From contig JBBDXI010000069.1 in assembly GCA_040902425.1 (NCBI GenBank), positions 42,022 through 106,021 on the forward strand: a stretch of DNA of 64,000 bases, in the 5' to 3' direction. The notes beneath the pieces are model-generated. The model searched no databases, had not been told where the DNA came from, and was given only the letters and a program-made list of their open reading frames with translations. Of this stretch, positions 25,251 through 32,826 are shown in pieces. The DNA comes from JBBDXI01 sp040902425. GTDB lineage: Bacteria; Planctomycetota; Phycisphaerae; Phycisphaerales; UBA1924. How positions within the stretch are numbered: the first letter of the stretch is position 1; each line of letters begins with the position of its first letter. The position numbers were made by a program, and so were the translations under genes.

Positions 25251-27044
25251 ATGCGATTCGCGATGCTGACCGCCGTCCTCGCCCTCTGGGCGGTGGCGCC
25301 GGGCGTACACGCCCAGGCCCCCGACCAGCCCCCACCGCCGACCTCGTCGATCAACGGCCCGCCCCCGGATGGCCCGGGGCCGCGGGGGATGGGGCCGATG
25401 GGGCAGGAGCGCAAGCTGGTCAAGGACTACGACAAGGACGGGGACGGGCGCCTGAACCTCGAGGAGCGGACGGAGGCGCGGGAGTTCCTGAAGACCCAGC
25501 CCCGCCGGGCGCCGCGCGGCGGCGGGGGGCGGGGGCAGGAGCCGGCGCAGCCGGGCCCGAAGGTGACGCCCGGGGAGGTCGAGACCTTCCCGAAGGCGGA
25601 GCTCTACGACCCCGGTGTGCTGCGCACCATCTTCTTTGAGTTCGAGAGCGAGGACTGGGAGGCGGAGCTGGCGGACTTCTACAACACGGATGTGGAGGTG
25701 CCGGCGACGATGACGGTGGACGGGGTGAAGTACCCGGGCGTGGGCGTGCACTTCCGCGGGGCGTCGTCGTTCTTCATGGTGCCGGCGGGGCACAAGCGCT
25801 CGCTGAACGTGTCGGTGGACTTCACCGACAGCGGACAGCGGCTGAGGGGGTACAGAACGCTGAACCTGCTCAACCTCGCCGGGGACCCGTCGTTCCTGAG
25901 CACGGTGCTGTACTCGGCGCTGGCGCGGGAGCACATCGCCGCACCAAGGGCCAACCACGTGCGGGTGGTGATCAACGGCGAGAGCTGGGGCGTGTACACC
26001 AGCGTGCAGCAGTTCGACAAGACGTTCCTGACGGAGAACTTCGGGACGGACAAGGGGGCGCGCTGGAAGGTGAAGGGGAGCCCCGGCGGCTCCTCTGGCC
26101 TGGACTTCATCGGGGAGAACATCGAGGACTACAAGCGGCGGTACGAGATGAAATCGGGCGGGGCGAAGGACTGGGCGGACCTGCTCGAGCTGTGCCGGAC
26201 GCTCAGCACGACGCCGATCGACGAGCTCGAGGAGGCCCTCAGGGGCAGGCTGGACGTTGAGGGGGCGCTGTGGTTCCTCGCCCTGGATGCGGGGCTTGCG
26301 AACAGCGACGGGTACTGGACCCGGGCGAGCGATTACAACATCTACAAGGACCCCGCGGGCGTCTTCCACATCATCCCGCACGACGTGAACGAGGCGTTCT
26401 CGACTCAGGTCGGGCCCGGGGGCCCCGGGGGCCAGCGCCGGCCGCCGCGGCCGCCGGGAGGGGACCAGGGCGGCCCGCCGGGCGAGCGACGCGAGCCGCC
26501 GCAAGGAGACCGGCCGCCGCCGGATCGGCGCGGGGAGCCGCGCGAGCCGGGCGACCGCCGCGAAGGGGGCGAGCCGCGCCGGCCGGGCGCCGGGCCCGAG
26601 GGCGAGGGCCCGCGTCAGCCCGAGGGTGCGCCGCGCCGGCGGCCGTCGGGGGCCGAGCTGGACCCGTTCGTCGCCTCGGAGGACCCCCGCAAGCCGCTGC
26701 GCTCGCGCCTGCTGAAGGTCCCGGCGTTCCGCGAGAAGTACGTCGAGAACCTGCGGACCCTGGCGGGGCAGCTCCGCTGGGAGAACTTCGGCCGGCTGGT
26801 GGAGCAGCGCCGGGTCGTGATCAAGGAGGCGGTGCGGGAAGACACCCGCAAGCTGGCGTCGTTCGAGGCGTTCGAGCGGGCAACCTCCAGTGCCGCACCG
26901 GCGGCGCCGGCGGAGGGGCAGCGCCCGGCCGGCGGCCTGCGGGCATTCGCCGAGCAGCGCTCGCGGTTCCTGCTGAACCACCCGGAGGTCTCGGGCGCCA
27001 AGGCCGGGGCCTCGCGCCCGCCCTCGGCGGAGGGCGCGCGGTGA
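25251..27044 (+). CDS. secreted CotH-like kinase domain protein with EF-hand
   Basis: The protein has a signal peptide (MRFAMLTAVLALWAVAPGVHA), a Pro-rich segment, one EF-hand loop (DYDKDGDGRLNLEE), and a CotH-family domain (about residues 110-400). CotH features include VHFRGASSFF, KRSLNVSVDF, LNLLNLAGDPSFL, the WGVYTSVQQFDKTF loop, and SDYNIYKDPAGVFHIIPHDVNEAF with its metal-binding Asp. CotH enzymes are atypical secreted kinases. A 90-residue Pro/Arg/Gly insertion (about 400-465) separates the core from a helical tail with RSRLLKVPAFREKYVENL. ATG 25251 starts the signal peptide. First gene of a CotH-VTC-DUF4956 operon. Confidence 0.85.
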   Translation: MRFAMLTAVLALWAVAPGVHAQAPDQPPPPTSSINGPPPDGPGPRGMGPMGQERKLVKDYDKDGDGRLNLEERTEAREFLKTQPRRAPRGGGGRGQEPAQPGPKVTPGEVETFPKAELYDPGVLRTIFFEFESEDWEAELADFYNTDVEVPATMTVDGVKYPGVGVHFRGASSFFMVPAGHKRSLNVSVDFTDSGQRLRGYRTLNLLNLAGDPSFLSTVLYSALAREHIAAPRANHVRVVINGESWGVYTSVQQFDKTFLTENFGTDKGARWKVKGSPGGSSGLDFIGENIEDYKRRYEMKSGGAKDWADLLELCRTLSTTPIDELEEALRGRLDVEGALWFLALDAGLANSDGYWTRASDYNIYKDPAGVFHIIPHDVNEAFSTQVGPGGPGGQRRPPRPPGGDQGGPPGERREPPQGDRPPPDRRGEPREPGDRREGGEPRRPGAGPEGEGPRQPEGAPRRRPSGAELDPFVASEDPRKPLRSRLLKVPAFREKYVENLRTLAGQLRWENFGRLVEQRRVVIKEAVREDTRKLASFEAFERATSSAAPAAPAEGQRPAGGLRAFAEQRSRFLLNHPEVSGAKAGASRPPSAEGAR

Positions 27045-27799
27045 GCGCACCGGAGTCTCCCGATCCTGTCCGTTCGCCGTCGCTGGACCCGCGGGCCGAG
27101 GGGCCGGCGTTTGAGCTGAAGTTCCTGGTGGATGGGGCGCTGGCGGCACGCCTCGAAGAGGGCGCGCGCCGACTGCTCGCGCCCGATCCCTTCGGCGATG
27201 CCGCGGGGGCGTACCACACGACGACCCTGTACCTGGACACGCGGGAGCGGGATGTCCTTCACCGCTCGCCGGGGTTCCGGACGCGGAAGTACCGCATCCG
27301 GCGTTACGGGCTCACGACACAGGTGTACCTGGAGCGCAAGACGCGTCGCGAGGGCCGCGTGGCCAAGCGCCGCAGCGATATCCCGGAGGCCGACCTCGCC
27401 GTGCTCGCCGGCCTGCCCGCCGACGGGGCCTGGACCGGGCGTTGGTTCCACGAGCGGGTCCTCAGGCGCCGGCTCGCCCCGGCCGCGCTCGTCTCGTACC
27501 GGCGGACAGCCCTGGTCGGGCCCGCCGGGGGCACGCCGATGCGGCTGACGATCGACCGCGGGATCTCGGGCGTGCCGTGCGACCAGTGGCGCCTGGCCCC
27601 CGCGGCGCCGCCCGCCCCGGCGCGGGCCATCCTCGACGCCTCGGCGATCGTGGAGCTGAAGTTCCTCGTCTCGGTGCCGCGCCTCTTCAAGGACCTGATG
27701 ACCGAATACCGGCTCTCACCCGCGGCCGTGTCCAAGTACCGGCTCTGCCAGCAGGCCTGGCAGGCGGGCGCGGCCGCACGCGGGGCGACGCGTGCCTGA
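27041..27799 (+). CDS. VTC-domain (polyphosphate polymerase-like) protein
   Basis: A 252-aa VTC-type tunnel-fold protein. Conserved charged strands include FELKFLVD, TTLYLDT, RKYRIRRYG, VYLERKTR and AIVELKFLV, supplying the basic and acidic residues that line the polyphosphate tunnel and bind metal in VTC4. It ends with KYRLCQQAW. In bacteria this family often sits beside DUF4956 and CotH genes, as here. The GTG start overlaps the CotH stop, and its own stop overlaps the next start, so the three are coupled. Whether it polymerises phosphate is not shown. Confidence 0.87.
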   Translation: MSAPESPDPVRSPSLDPRAEGPAFELKFLVDGALAARLEEGARRLLAPDPFGDAAGAYHTTTLYLDTRERDVLHRSPGFRTRKYRIRRYGLTTQVYLERKTRREGRVAKRRSDIPEADLAVLAGLPADGAWTGRWFHERVLRRRLAPAALVSYRRTALVGPAGGTPMRLTIDRGISGVPCDQWRLAPAAPPAPARAILDASAIVELKFLVSVPRLFKDLMTEYRLSPAAVSKYRLCQQAWQAGAAARGATRA

Positions 27800-28493
27800 G
27801 TGGTTCAACCACACCTTCGCGACGGACCTGGAGCACAGCTCGCTGGACATCGCCGCGCGCCTGATCTCGGCCCTGGCGCTGGGGTGCGTGGTGGCGATGA
27901 TCTACCGGCTGACGCACGGGCGGGCGGGGGGGCGGGGGGGCGGGGGGCTGTCGGTGGGGCTGATGGCGACGCTGGTGCTGCTGACCGTGCTGATCGCGAT
28001 GGTCACGCTGGTGATCGGGAACAACGTGGCGCGGGCGTTCAGCCTGGTGGGGGCCCTGGCGATCGTGCGGTTCCGCACCATCGTCGAGGACACGCGCGAC
28101 ACCGCCTTCGTCATCTTCGCCGTGGTCGTCGGGATGGCCTTGGGGAGCGGGGCGTGGCAGGTACCCATCCTGGGCATCCCGATCGTGGCGGCGGGGGCGT
28201 TCCTCTTCGGGCCGCGGGCCACCGTGAACGGGGGCGCCCTCGACCACGGCGCCGCCGAGTGGCTCCTCACGGTCCGCGTCGGGAACGAGCAGCTCGCTGA
28301 GGGGCCGCTCGACGCGGCGCTCGGCGCGCACCTGCGGTCGTGGCGGCTCTCCGGGGTGATCTCGGCGCGGGGCGGGTCGGCGTTCGAGAAGACCTACAGC
28401 GTGCGGTTCCTCCCCGGGCAGACGGCGGCGGGGCTGGCCGGGGCGCTGACGGGGATGGAGGGGGTCCAGGGGGTGGAGCTGCGGCCGGCGTAG
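27792..28493 (+). CDS. DUF4956 membrane protein
   Basis: A 233-aa protein with four membrane helices in the first 140 residues and the DUF4956 core VARAFSLVGALAIVRFRT..VEDTRDTAFVIFAV. A soluble C-terminal domain (about 155-233) of ferredoxin-like appearance follows. Start GTG 27792 overlaps the VTC stop. The fixed partnership with VTC and CotH proteins suggests a membrane partner for the VTC enzyme; this is inference from gene neighbourhood. Confidence 0.85.
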   Translation: MPEWFNHTFATDLEHSSLDIAARLISALALGCVVAMIYRLTHGRAGGRGGGGLSVGLMATLVLLTVLIAMVTLVIGNNVARAFSLVGALAIVRFRTIVEDTRDTAFVIFAVVVGMALGSGAWQVPILGIPIVAAGAFLFGPRATVNGGALDHGAAEWLLTVRVGNEQLAEGPLDAALGAHLRSWRLSGVISARGGSAFEKTYSVRFLPGQTAAGLAGALTGMEGVQGVELRPA

Positions 28494-28553
28494 GGGGGCG
28501 GCCAGGGGGAGTTCGAGAGCCCGAGGGGTCCAAAGGAAAAACGCGTGGGCGGC

Positions 28554-28581
28554 TTGACATCCCGCGTGCGGACCGTATATT
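28554..28581 (+). promoter_or_regulatory. promoter of arsR-arsM (TTGACA-N16-TATATT) with overlapping inverted repeat
   Basis: TTGACA (28554-28559), 16 nt, TATATT (28576-28581): the best sigma-70 promoter in the window. GTATATTTGC (28575-28584) and GTAAGCATAC (28597-28606) form an imperfect inverted repeat over the -10 and start, a plausible ArsR operator. The expected start of transcription falls on the GTG at 28588. Confidence 0.65.
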
Positions 28582-28584
28582 TGC

Positions 28585-28974
28585 ATGGTGGTACAAGTAA
28601 GCATACAACGGCCTTCAACCCCGAAGCAGGCCGCCCGCTGCTGCGGGCCGGTGGATGACCTGCTCGACCCGGCCCTCTTCAAGGCCCTCTCCGACCCCAC
28701 CCGGGCCCAGCTCTGGGCGTGCCTGGTCAAGTGCGCCCGGCCCTGCTCGGTGAGCGAGGTCGCCGAGTGCTGCGAGGTGGATTTCTCGGTCGTCTCCCGG
28801 CACCTGGCCACGCTGGAAGGGGCGGGGCTGCTGGAATCGCGAAAGGACGGCCGCACCGTCTTCTACAGCGTTCAGCACGGGACCGTGTGCCGCCTCTTCC
28901 GTGCCCTGGCCCGGGCGGTGAGCGATTGCTGCCCGGCGTCATCCTCTGGAAAGAACACCTGCTGCGAGCGCTGA
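28585..28974 (+). CDS. arsR: ArsR-family arsenic-responsive repressor
   Basis: A 129-aa winged-helix regulator. The core is LFKALSDPTRAQLWACL, then SVSEVAECCEVDFSVVSRHLATLEGAGLLESRKDGRTVFY. Cysteines beside the recognition region (CARPC, ECCEVD) and C-terminal CC pairs (SDCCPAS, NTCCER) are candidates for As(III) binding. It should repress its own operon, including arsM, until arsenite binds. The ATG at 28585 lies only 3 nt after the -10, so the adjacent GTG at 28588 is the likelier start of a leaderless mRNA; a third possibility is the GTG before DDLLDPALF. Confidence 0.85.
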   Translation: MVVQVSIQRPSTPKQAARCCGPVDDLLDPALFKALSDPTRAQLWACLVKCARPCSVSEVAECCEVDFSVVSRHLATLEGAGLLESRKDGRTVFYSVQHGTVCRLFRALARAVSDCCPASSSGKNTCCER

Positions 28975-29003
28975 ACGCTCGCTCCATCACAAGGGCCCGA
29001 ACC

Positions 29004-30053
29004 ATGAGCACCAACACCACCCCCGCAACCCCCACCGCCACCGCACCGACCGCCAACCCCGCCCCCGCCGCGCCGTGCTGCGGGCCGGGCTGCTGCCGCG
29101 AGCAGGGCGCCGCCGGCGGCCCCGCCGCCGAACACGATCAGGCCGGCCACGACGCCGTCCGCGAGCAGGTGCGGAGGGGCTACTCCAAGATCGCCCGCAG
29201 CGGATCCTGGTCGGCCGCGCAGGCGGAGGCGCAGCCCGCGCCGGGCCCAGAGGCCCCGAGGGCCTCCGGCTGCTGCGGGGGCGGGGGCGAACAGAGCGGC
29301 GGCGGGTGCTGCGGGCCCGCCACCCTCTCGCCCGAGCAGATCGCCGCGGCCGTCGGCTACGGCGGTGAGGACCTCGCGGCAATGCCGGAGGGCGCCAACA
29401 TGGGGCTCTCGTGCGGGAACCCCACCGCGATCGCCTCGCTGAGGCCCGGCGAAGTGGTGCTGGACCTGGGCGCCGGCGGCGGCTTTGACTGCTTCATCGC
29501 CGGGCCGAAGGTCGGCCCGACCGGCCGCGTCATCGGCGTGGACATGACGCCCGACATGGTGAGCAAGGCCCGCCGGAACATCGCGTCCTACCGCCGGCAG
29601 AGCGGCCTGGACAACGTCGAGTTCCGCCTCGGCGAGATCGAGAGTCTCCCCGTCGCCGATGCCAGCGTGGATGTGGTCATCTCCAACTGCGTGCTGAACC
29701 TCTCCCCCGACAAGCCGCGCGTGTGGCGCGAGATCGCCCGCGTGCTGAAGCCCGGGGGGCGGGTCGCCGTGTCGGACCTGGCGCTCCTGCGCCCCCTCCC
29801 GGACTCGGTGCGGGCCGATGTGGAAGCCCTCGTCGGGTGCATCGCCGGCGCGGCCCTGGTCGAAGAGACCCGCCGCATGGCCGCGGCCGCGGGGCTGACG
29901 GAGATCGTGCTCACCCCCAAGCCGGGGTACATCGAGGCGATGACGGAGTGGCAGGACCCACTGTACCGGCGGATCATCGAGAGCCTGCCGGTGGGGACGG
30001 GGCCGGCGGACTACGTCACGAGCCTGGACATCTCGGCGAGGAAGCGTGCCTGA
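29004..30053 (+). CDS. arsM: arsenite methyltransferase
   Basis: A SAM-dependent enzyme that methylates As(III). The Rossmann motif is VVLDLGAGGGFDCF (about residues 151-164), followed by GVDMTPDMV. Three catalytic cysteines are in place: C137 (MGLSCGNPTA), C229 (VISNCVLNLSPDK) and C279 (VGCIAGA). The N-terminal 110 residues are unusual: a low-complexity Ala/Pro/Gly region with three Cys-rich patches (CCGPGCC, SGCCGGG, GGCCGP) that may bind metalloid. Start ATG 29004 lies 29 nt after arsR, in the same operon. Confidence 0.93.
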   Translation: MSTNTTPATPTATAPTANPAPAAPCCGPGCCREQGAAGGPAAEHDQAGHDAVREQVRRGYSKIARSGSWSAAQAEAQPAPGPEAPRASGCCGGGGEQSGGGCCGPATLSPEQIAAAVGYGGEDLAAMPEGANMGLSCGNPTAIASLRPGEVVLDLGAGGGFDCFIAGPKVGPTGRVIGVDMTPDMVSKARRNIASYRRQSGLDNVEFRLGEIESLPVADASVDVVISNCVLNLSPDKPRVWREIARVLKPGGRVAVSDLALLRPLPDSVRADVEALVGCIAGAALVEETRRMAAAAGLTEIVLTPKPGYIEAMTEWQDPLYRRIIESLPVGTGPADYVTSLDISARKRA

Positions 30054-30067
30054 ACAGCTCCCGGACC

Positions 30068-31342
30068 TCAGCCGCGCTTCCGCCAGTGGAGCGGGTGCGT
30101 GCACGTCGCCTTTCCGGCCGTGCAGCCCGAGCAGGGTGACACCCATCCCCCACGATTGACCGAACCGTTGAGGCACCCGTAGACGGTGCACGAGACATAC
30201 CCCGTCCCGTCGCAACGCCGGCAGTCCGCGGCCGCGGCGCGGTCGGCGGCGCGGCGCTCCGGTCCGCCGCTGGCCTGATCCAGGAGCAGCCCAACGCCTA
30301 CCGCCATGACAAAGGGGGCGGCGATATCGGCGATGGCCTGCTCCTTGGGATAGAGCGGCCCGTAGTCGCCCAGGGTGTTCCCCAGCGTCAGGATGGTCAC
30401 CGTGACGGGCTCGGCCCGTTGGTCCGCGGTCAGCGCGAGCGCCGGGTCTTCCTCGTGCAGGCGCAGGTTGAACTCACCCGTTCCGTTGATCTCGCCCATC
30501 ACCGCGGGGTGCTTCACCGCGCCGTGGGGCGCCAGCACGCGGGTCTTGCGACCCTTGACATGGATCGCGAGCCGATCGGCGCCGTCGTCGCAGCAGAACA
30601 GGTACATCCGCGGGGTCCACCCCGAGTCGAACGCGAAGGTGGCGCTCTGCCCCGGGCGCACCGTGAGGTTGCGGCCGGCGAGGCACTTCCAGTTCTCCTG
30701 GGCGGCGAGCGCTTTGAGCGTTGCTTCCAGCTCGGCCTTGGGGTCGCCGCCCTTGCGCCCCAGCGTGCGCCAATCGGCGTACTTGAAATAGCCGGTCGAA
30801 GCGCTTCCGCCGCGGAAGAGGTCGACCGGCTGCGAGAGGTAGCCGGTGTGGCTGCCGCCGCCGAGCCCCCACTCGATCCCGACGGTCATATAGCCCTTCG
30901 GGCCCCGCGGCGCCCCCCCCGGCGTCACCGTCACCCGGGGCGTTCTCCCGCCCTCCCCGCCCTCCGCTGCGATGTCGGCGCGGAAGACGAGGGCCTCGCT
31001 GGGATTCTTCTGCCCGTACTGCGGGGGGCGCGGCTCGACCTTGTCGAGGACCAGCCGGCAGGTGCCCTTGCCGCTCACGGTCAGGTACGACTCCTTCCCG
31101 AGGATCAGGCGTACATCCGCGCGCTGCTGCGGGGGCCGCGCATCCAGCGTGCCGTCGTACACGCCGCGGAAGCTCTCGGCGGTGGTGTTCGAGGTGTACT
31201 CGGCGGGCTTCGGCTGGCCGCGCACCATCCTGTTCACCGATTGACACGAGACCGGGCCCATCAGCACGAGGATCGCTCCCAGGAGCAGCGCCGATACGGC
31301 GCGGCTCGGGTGGGGCTGGAGAACGAAGGACCGGATGTTCAT
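30068..31342 (-). CDS. lipoprotein with DnaJ-type cysteine-rich C-terminus
   Basis: A 424-aa exported protein. The signal peptide ends in a lipobox (LMGPVSC, near residue 34), followed by a large domain with beta-rich segments (RGVYDGTLDAR, KESYLTVSGKGTCRL) and a membrane-like helix near residue 360 (APFVMAVGVGLLLD). The last 55 residues hold CRRCDGTGYVSC and CSGCTAGKATC, resembling half of a DnaJ zinc-finger domain. The ATG at 31342 is chosen because it starts the signal peptide and has a GGAG upstream. The function is unknown. It ends 14 bp from the arsM stop (convergent). Confidence 0.68.
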   Translation of the reverse strand: MNIRSFVLQPHPSRAVSALLLGAILVLMGPVSCQSVNRMVRGQPKPAEYTSNTTAESFRGVYDGTLDARPPQQRADVRLILGKESYLTVSGKGTCRLVLDKVEPRPPQYGQKNPSEALVFRADIAAEGGEGGRTPRVTVTPGGAPRGPKGYMTVGIEWGLGGGSHTGYLSQPVDLFRGGSASTGYFKYADWRTLGRKGGDPKAELEATLKALAAQENWKCLAGRNLTVRPGQSATFAFDSGWTPRMYLFCCDDGADRLAIHVKGRKTRVLAPHGAVKHPAVMGEINGTGEFNLRLHEEDPALALTADQRAEPVTVTILTLGNTLGDYGPLYPKEQAIADIAAPFVMAVGVGLLLDQASGGPERRAADRAAAADCRRCDGTGYVSCTVYGCLNGSVNRGGWVSPCSGCTAGKATCTHPLHWRKRG

Positions 31343-31667
31343 CGGGGGGCTCCAGGCGCGGCGAGCGGCACGATCAGCGTCCGGACAGCGTACCAGCGCG
31401 TCAGAGACGAGCGTGCCCCAAAAGACAAACGCCGCCGCGTGGCCGCGACGGCGTCGAAAGCTCCGAGAAGCGAACGGGATCAAACCCAAAGTGAAGATGG
31501 CAGTGTTTCGGGGATTGTTCGCGTGAACGGTCGGCGCCGCCGTTGACTCGTCCGAGCCCGGCTCCAATGTCTGGTATCGAAACTGAGACACCGCTCCGAA
31601 CGGCCCAATATCGCACGCCGTTCTGATCGGCGGCCACCGCGTGGCTCTCCTTGCTGACTGCTCGTGC
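31343..31667. other. intergenic region at the island edge
   Basis: About 325 bp between the lipoprotein start and the end of the PLD-like gene. Apart from the terminator at 31419-31454 I see no ORF, tRNA or obvious attachment site. Confidence 0.5.
31419..31454 (-). terminator. intrinsic terminator for the BREX/PLD transcript
   Basis: On the minus strand ACGCCGTCGCGG and CGCGGCGGCGT form a strong stem with one mismatch, followed by TTTGTCTTTT. It lies about 215 bp downstream of the PLD-like gene and marks the left end of the defence island transcript. Confidence 0.65.
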
Positions 31668-32741
31668 TCAGAATACGCCCCAAGATCTACCGCTCGACAT
31701 GCTGTGCGTGCCTCCGATCTGGTCGGACCGTCGTCGCCAACTCGCTGCATCCGCAGCGGTACCAACCTGAAGCACGAACCGGCGTACACCAACTCGACGG
31801 AAGAGCAGGACTTCCTGGTCGTATTCTGCGGGCCCGCCTTCCCCAGGGATTGGAAGGGTGAGTACATCCATCGAGTTGTTGCTAAATCGCAGCGAGCAGT
31901 CGGGACGGTCGTGGTTGCCGAAACGGATGGCTACCTCTCCCACGAGCGTGTCGCATTGGAGTTCGCGAGCTTGAAATCCGAAGAACACCCTGGTGTTGCG
32001 CTTGAGCATCAACTGGTTGCCAGGGCGCCCCGGCCCGCGATTGGCATGCAAATTGCCCGCCTCAATCCACAAGTGCTCGCACACACGCAGTTGACGCAGT
32101 TGCTCCGGCGTTAGCTGCCCACGTGTGCCCGCACTCTCCGGTGCCGCGTCGTCTTCGACCGGAGCCGGCTGTCGGCGGTTCTCCGCGGCACCGTACCTGC
32201 CTGCATACGCCGCCGCGATTCGCGGCAAGGGCGTCGCCGCAGTCCACATGCGCCCGTACCAACTTGTCACCGAAGCCAGCTCCGCTGCGTCCTCTCGACT
32301 GCGCAGCGACGCCGCCGCTTCCACGCCGAACCGCAACCCCGTCCTCGACAAATTTCCCGATCCAACAATCGTTGCTGTGACGGTGTCACCGGTCAGGAGA
32401 TAGAGCTTCGGGTGATACGAGATTCTCGGATTGCAGCCGGGACGTCCCACGACAAACCGCCCATCATGCACGCGGACTGCGGAATGTGGAAGCCCTTCGA
32501 GGTGTGCCAGTGCGAGAGGGTCCGACCGGCAGTAGTCGACTCCAACGAGCCACTGTTTTTGTGCAGCTCCCCAACCGGCGAGACCGTCTAGCGCATCGCA
32601 CAACTCCGCAACACCACTCTGAGTCGCGTATGCGAGCGCTGCCCGGACCTGGCGTGGCGCAACCGCCGTGCATGCATCACGGAGAAGATCGCCATACTGA
32701 CGGTCGCCTGATTCTGTCGCCAGCAGCTTCTGTACTTGCAT
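31668..32741 (-). CDS. PLD-like (HKD family) protein downstream of brxL
   Basis: The PLD hallmark is YHPKLYLLTGDTVTATIVGSGNLSRTGL: HxK followed by the GSxN motif. This form is typical of PLD-family nucleases in restriction and defence loci rather than of lipid enzymes. Only one HKD motif is visible, so a dimer would be needed to build an active site. The C-terminal half (about residues 190-357) has no recognised domain. ATG 32741 is preferred; an in-frame GTG at 32780 would add 13 residues. It lies 85 nt after brxL on the same strand and before the shared terminator, so it probably belongs to the BREX operon. Confidence 0.7.
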   Translation of the reverse strand: MQVQKLLATESGDRQYGDLLRDACTAVAPRQVRAALAYATQSGVAELCDALDGLAGWGAAQKQWLVGVDYCRSDPLALAHLEGLPHSAVRVHDGRFVVGRPGCNPRISYHPKLYLLTGDTVTATIVGSGNLSRTGLRFGVEAAASLRSREDAAELASVTSWYGRMWTAATPLPRIAAAYAGRYGAAENRRQPAPVEDDAAPESAGTRGQLTPEQLRQLRVCEHLWIEAGNLHANRGPGRPGNQLMLKRNTRVFFGFQARELQCDTLVGEVAIRFGNHDRPDCSLRFSNNSMDVLTLPIPGEGGPAEYDQEVLLFRRVGVRRFVLQVGTAADAASWRRRSDQIGGTHSMSSGRSWGVF

Positions 32742-32826
32742 AGGAGTATCCCTGTCACAACCGCATTCCTCATCGCTCACCGTTCATGCTGCGCCCAACT
32801 GCGAGATTGGTGGTTCTAATCCGGAC

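Noticed and set aside
24828..27149. Minus-strand ORF of 773 codons opposite E2 and CotH
   Set aside because: Arg/Pro-rich shadow across two real genes and their intergenic region; no known motif.
31343..31667. tRNA gene or att site at the island edge
   Set aside because: I looked for tRNA-like arms and CCA and found only a terminator hairpin.
31343..31867. N-terminal extension of the 30068-31342 lipoprotein up to 31867
   Set aside because: The added 175 codons overlap the PLD-like gene end and the terminator; the signal peptide starts at 31342.
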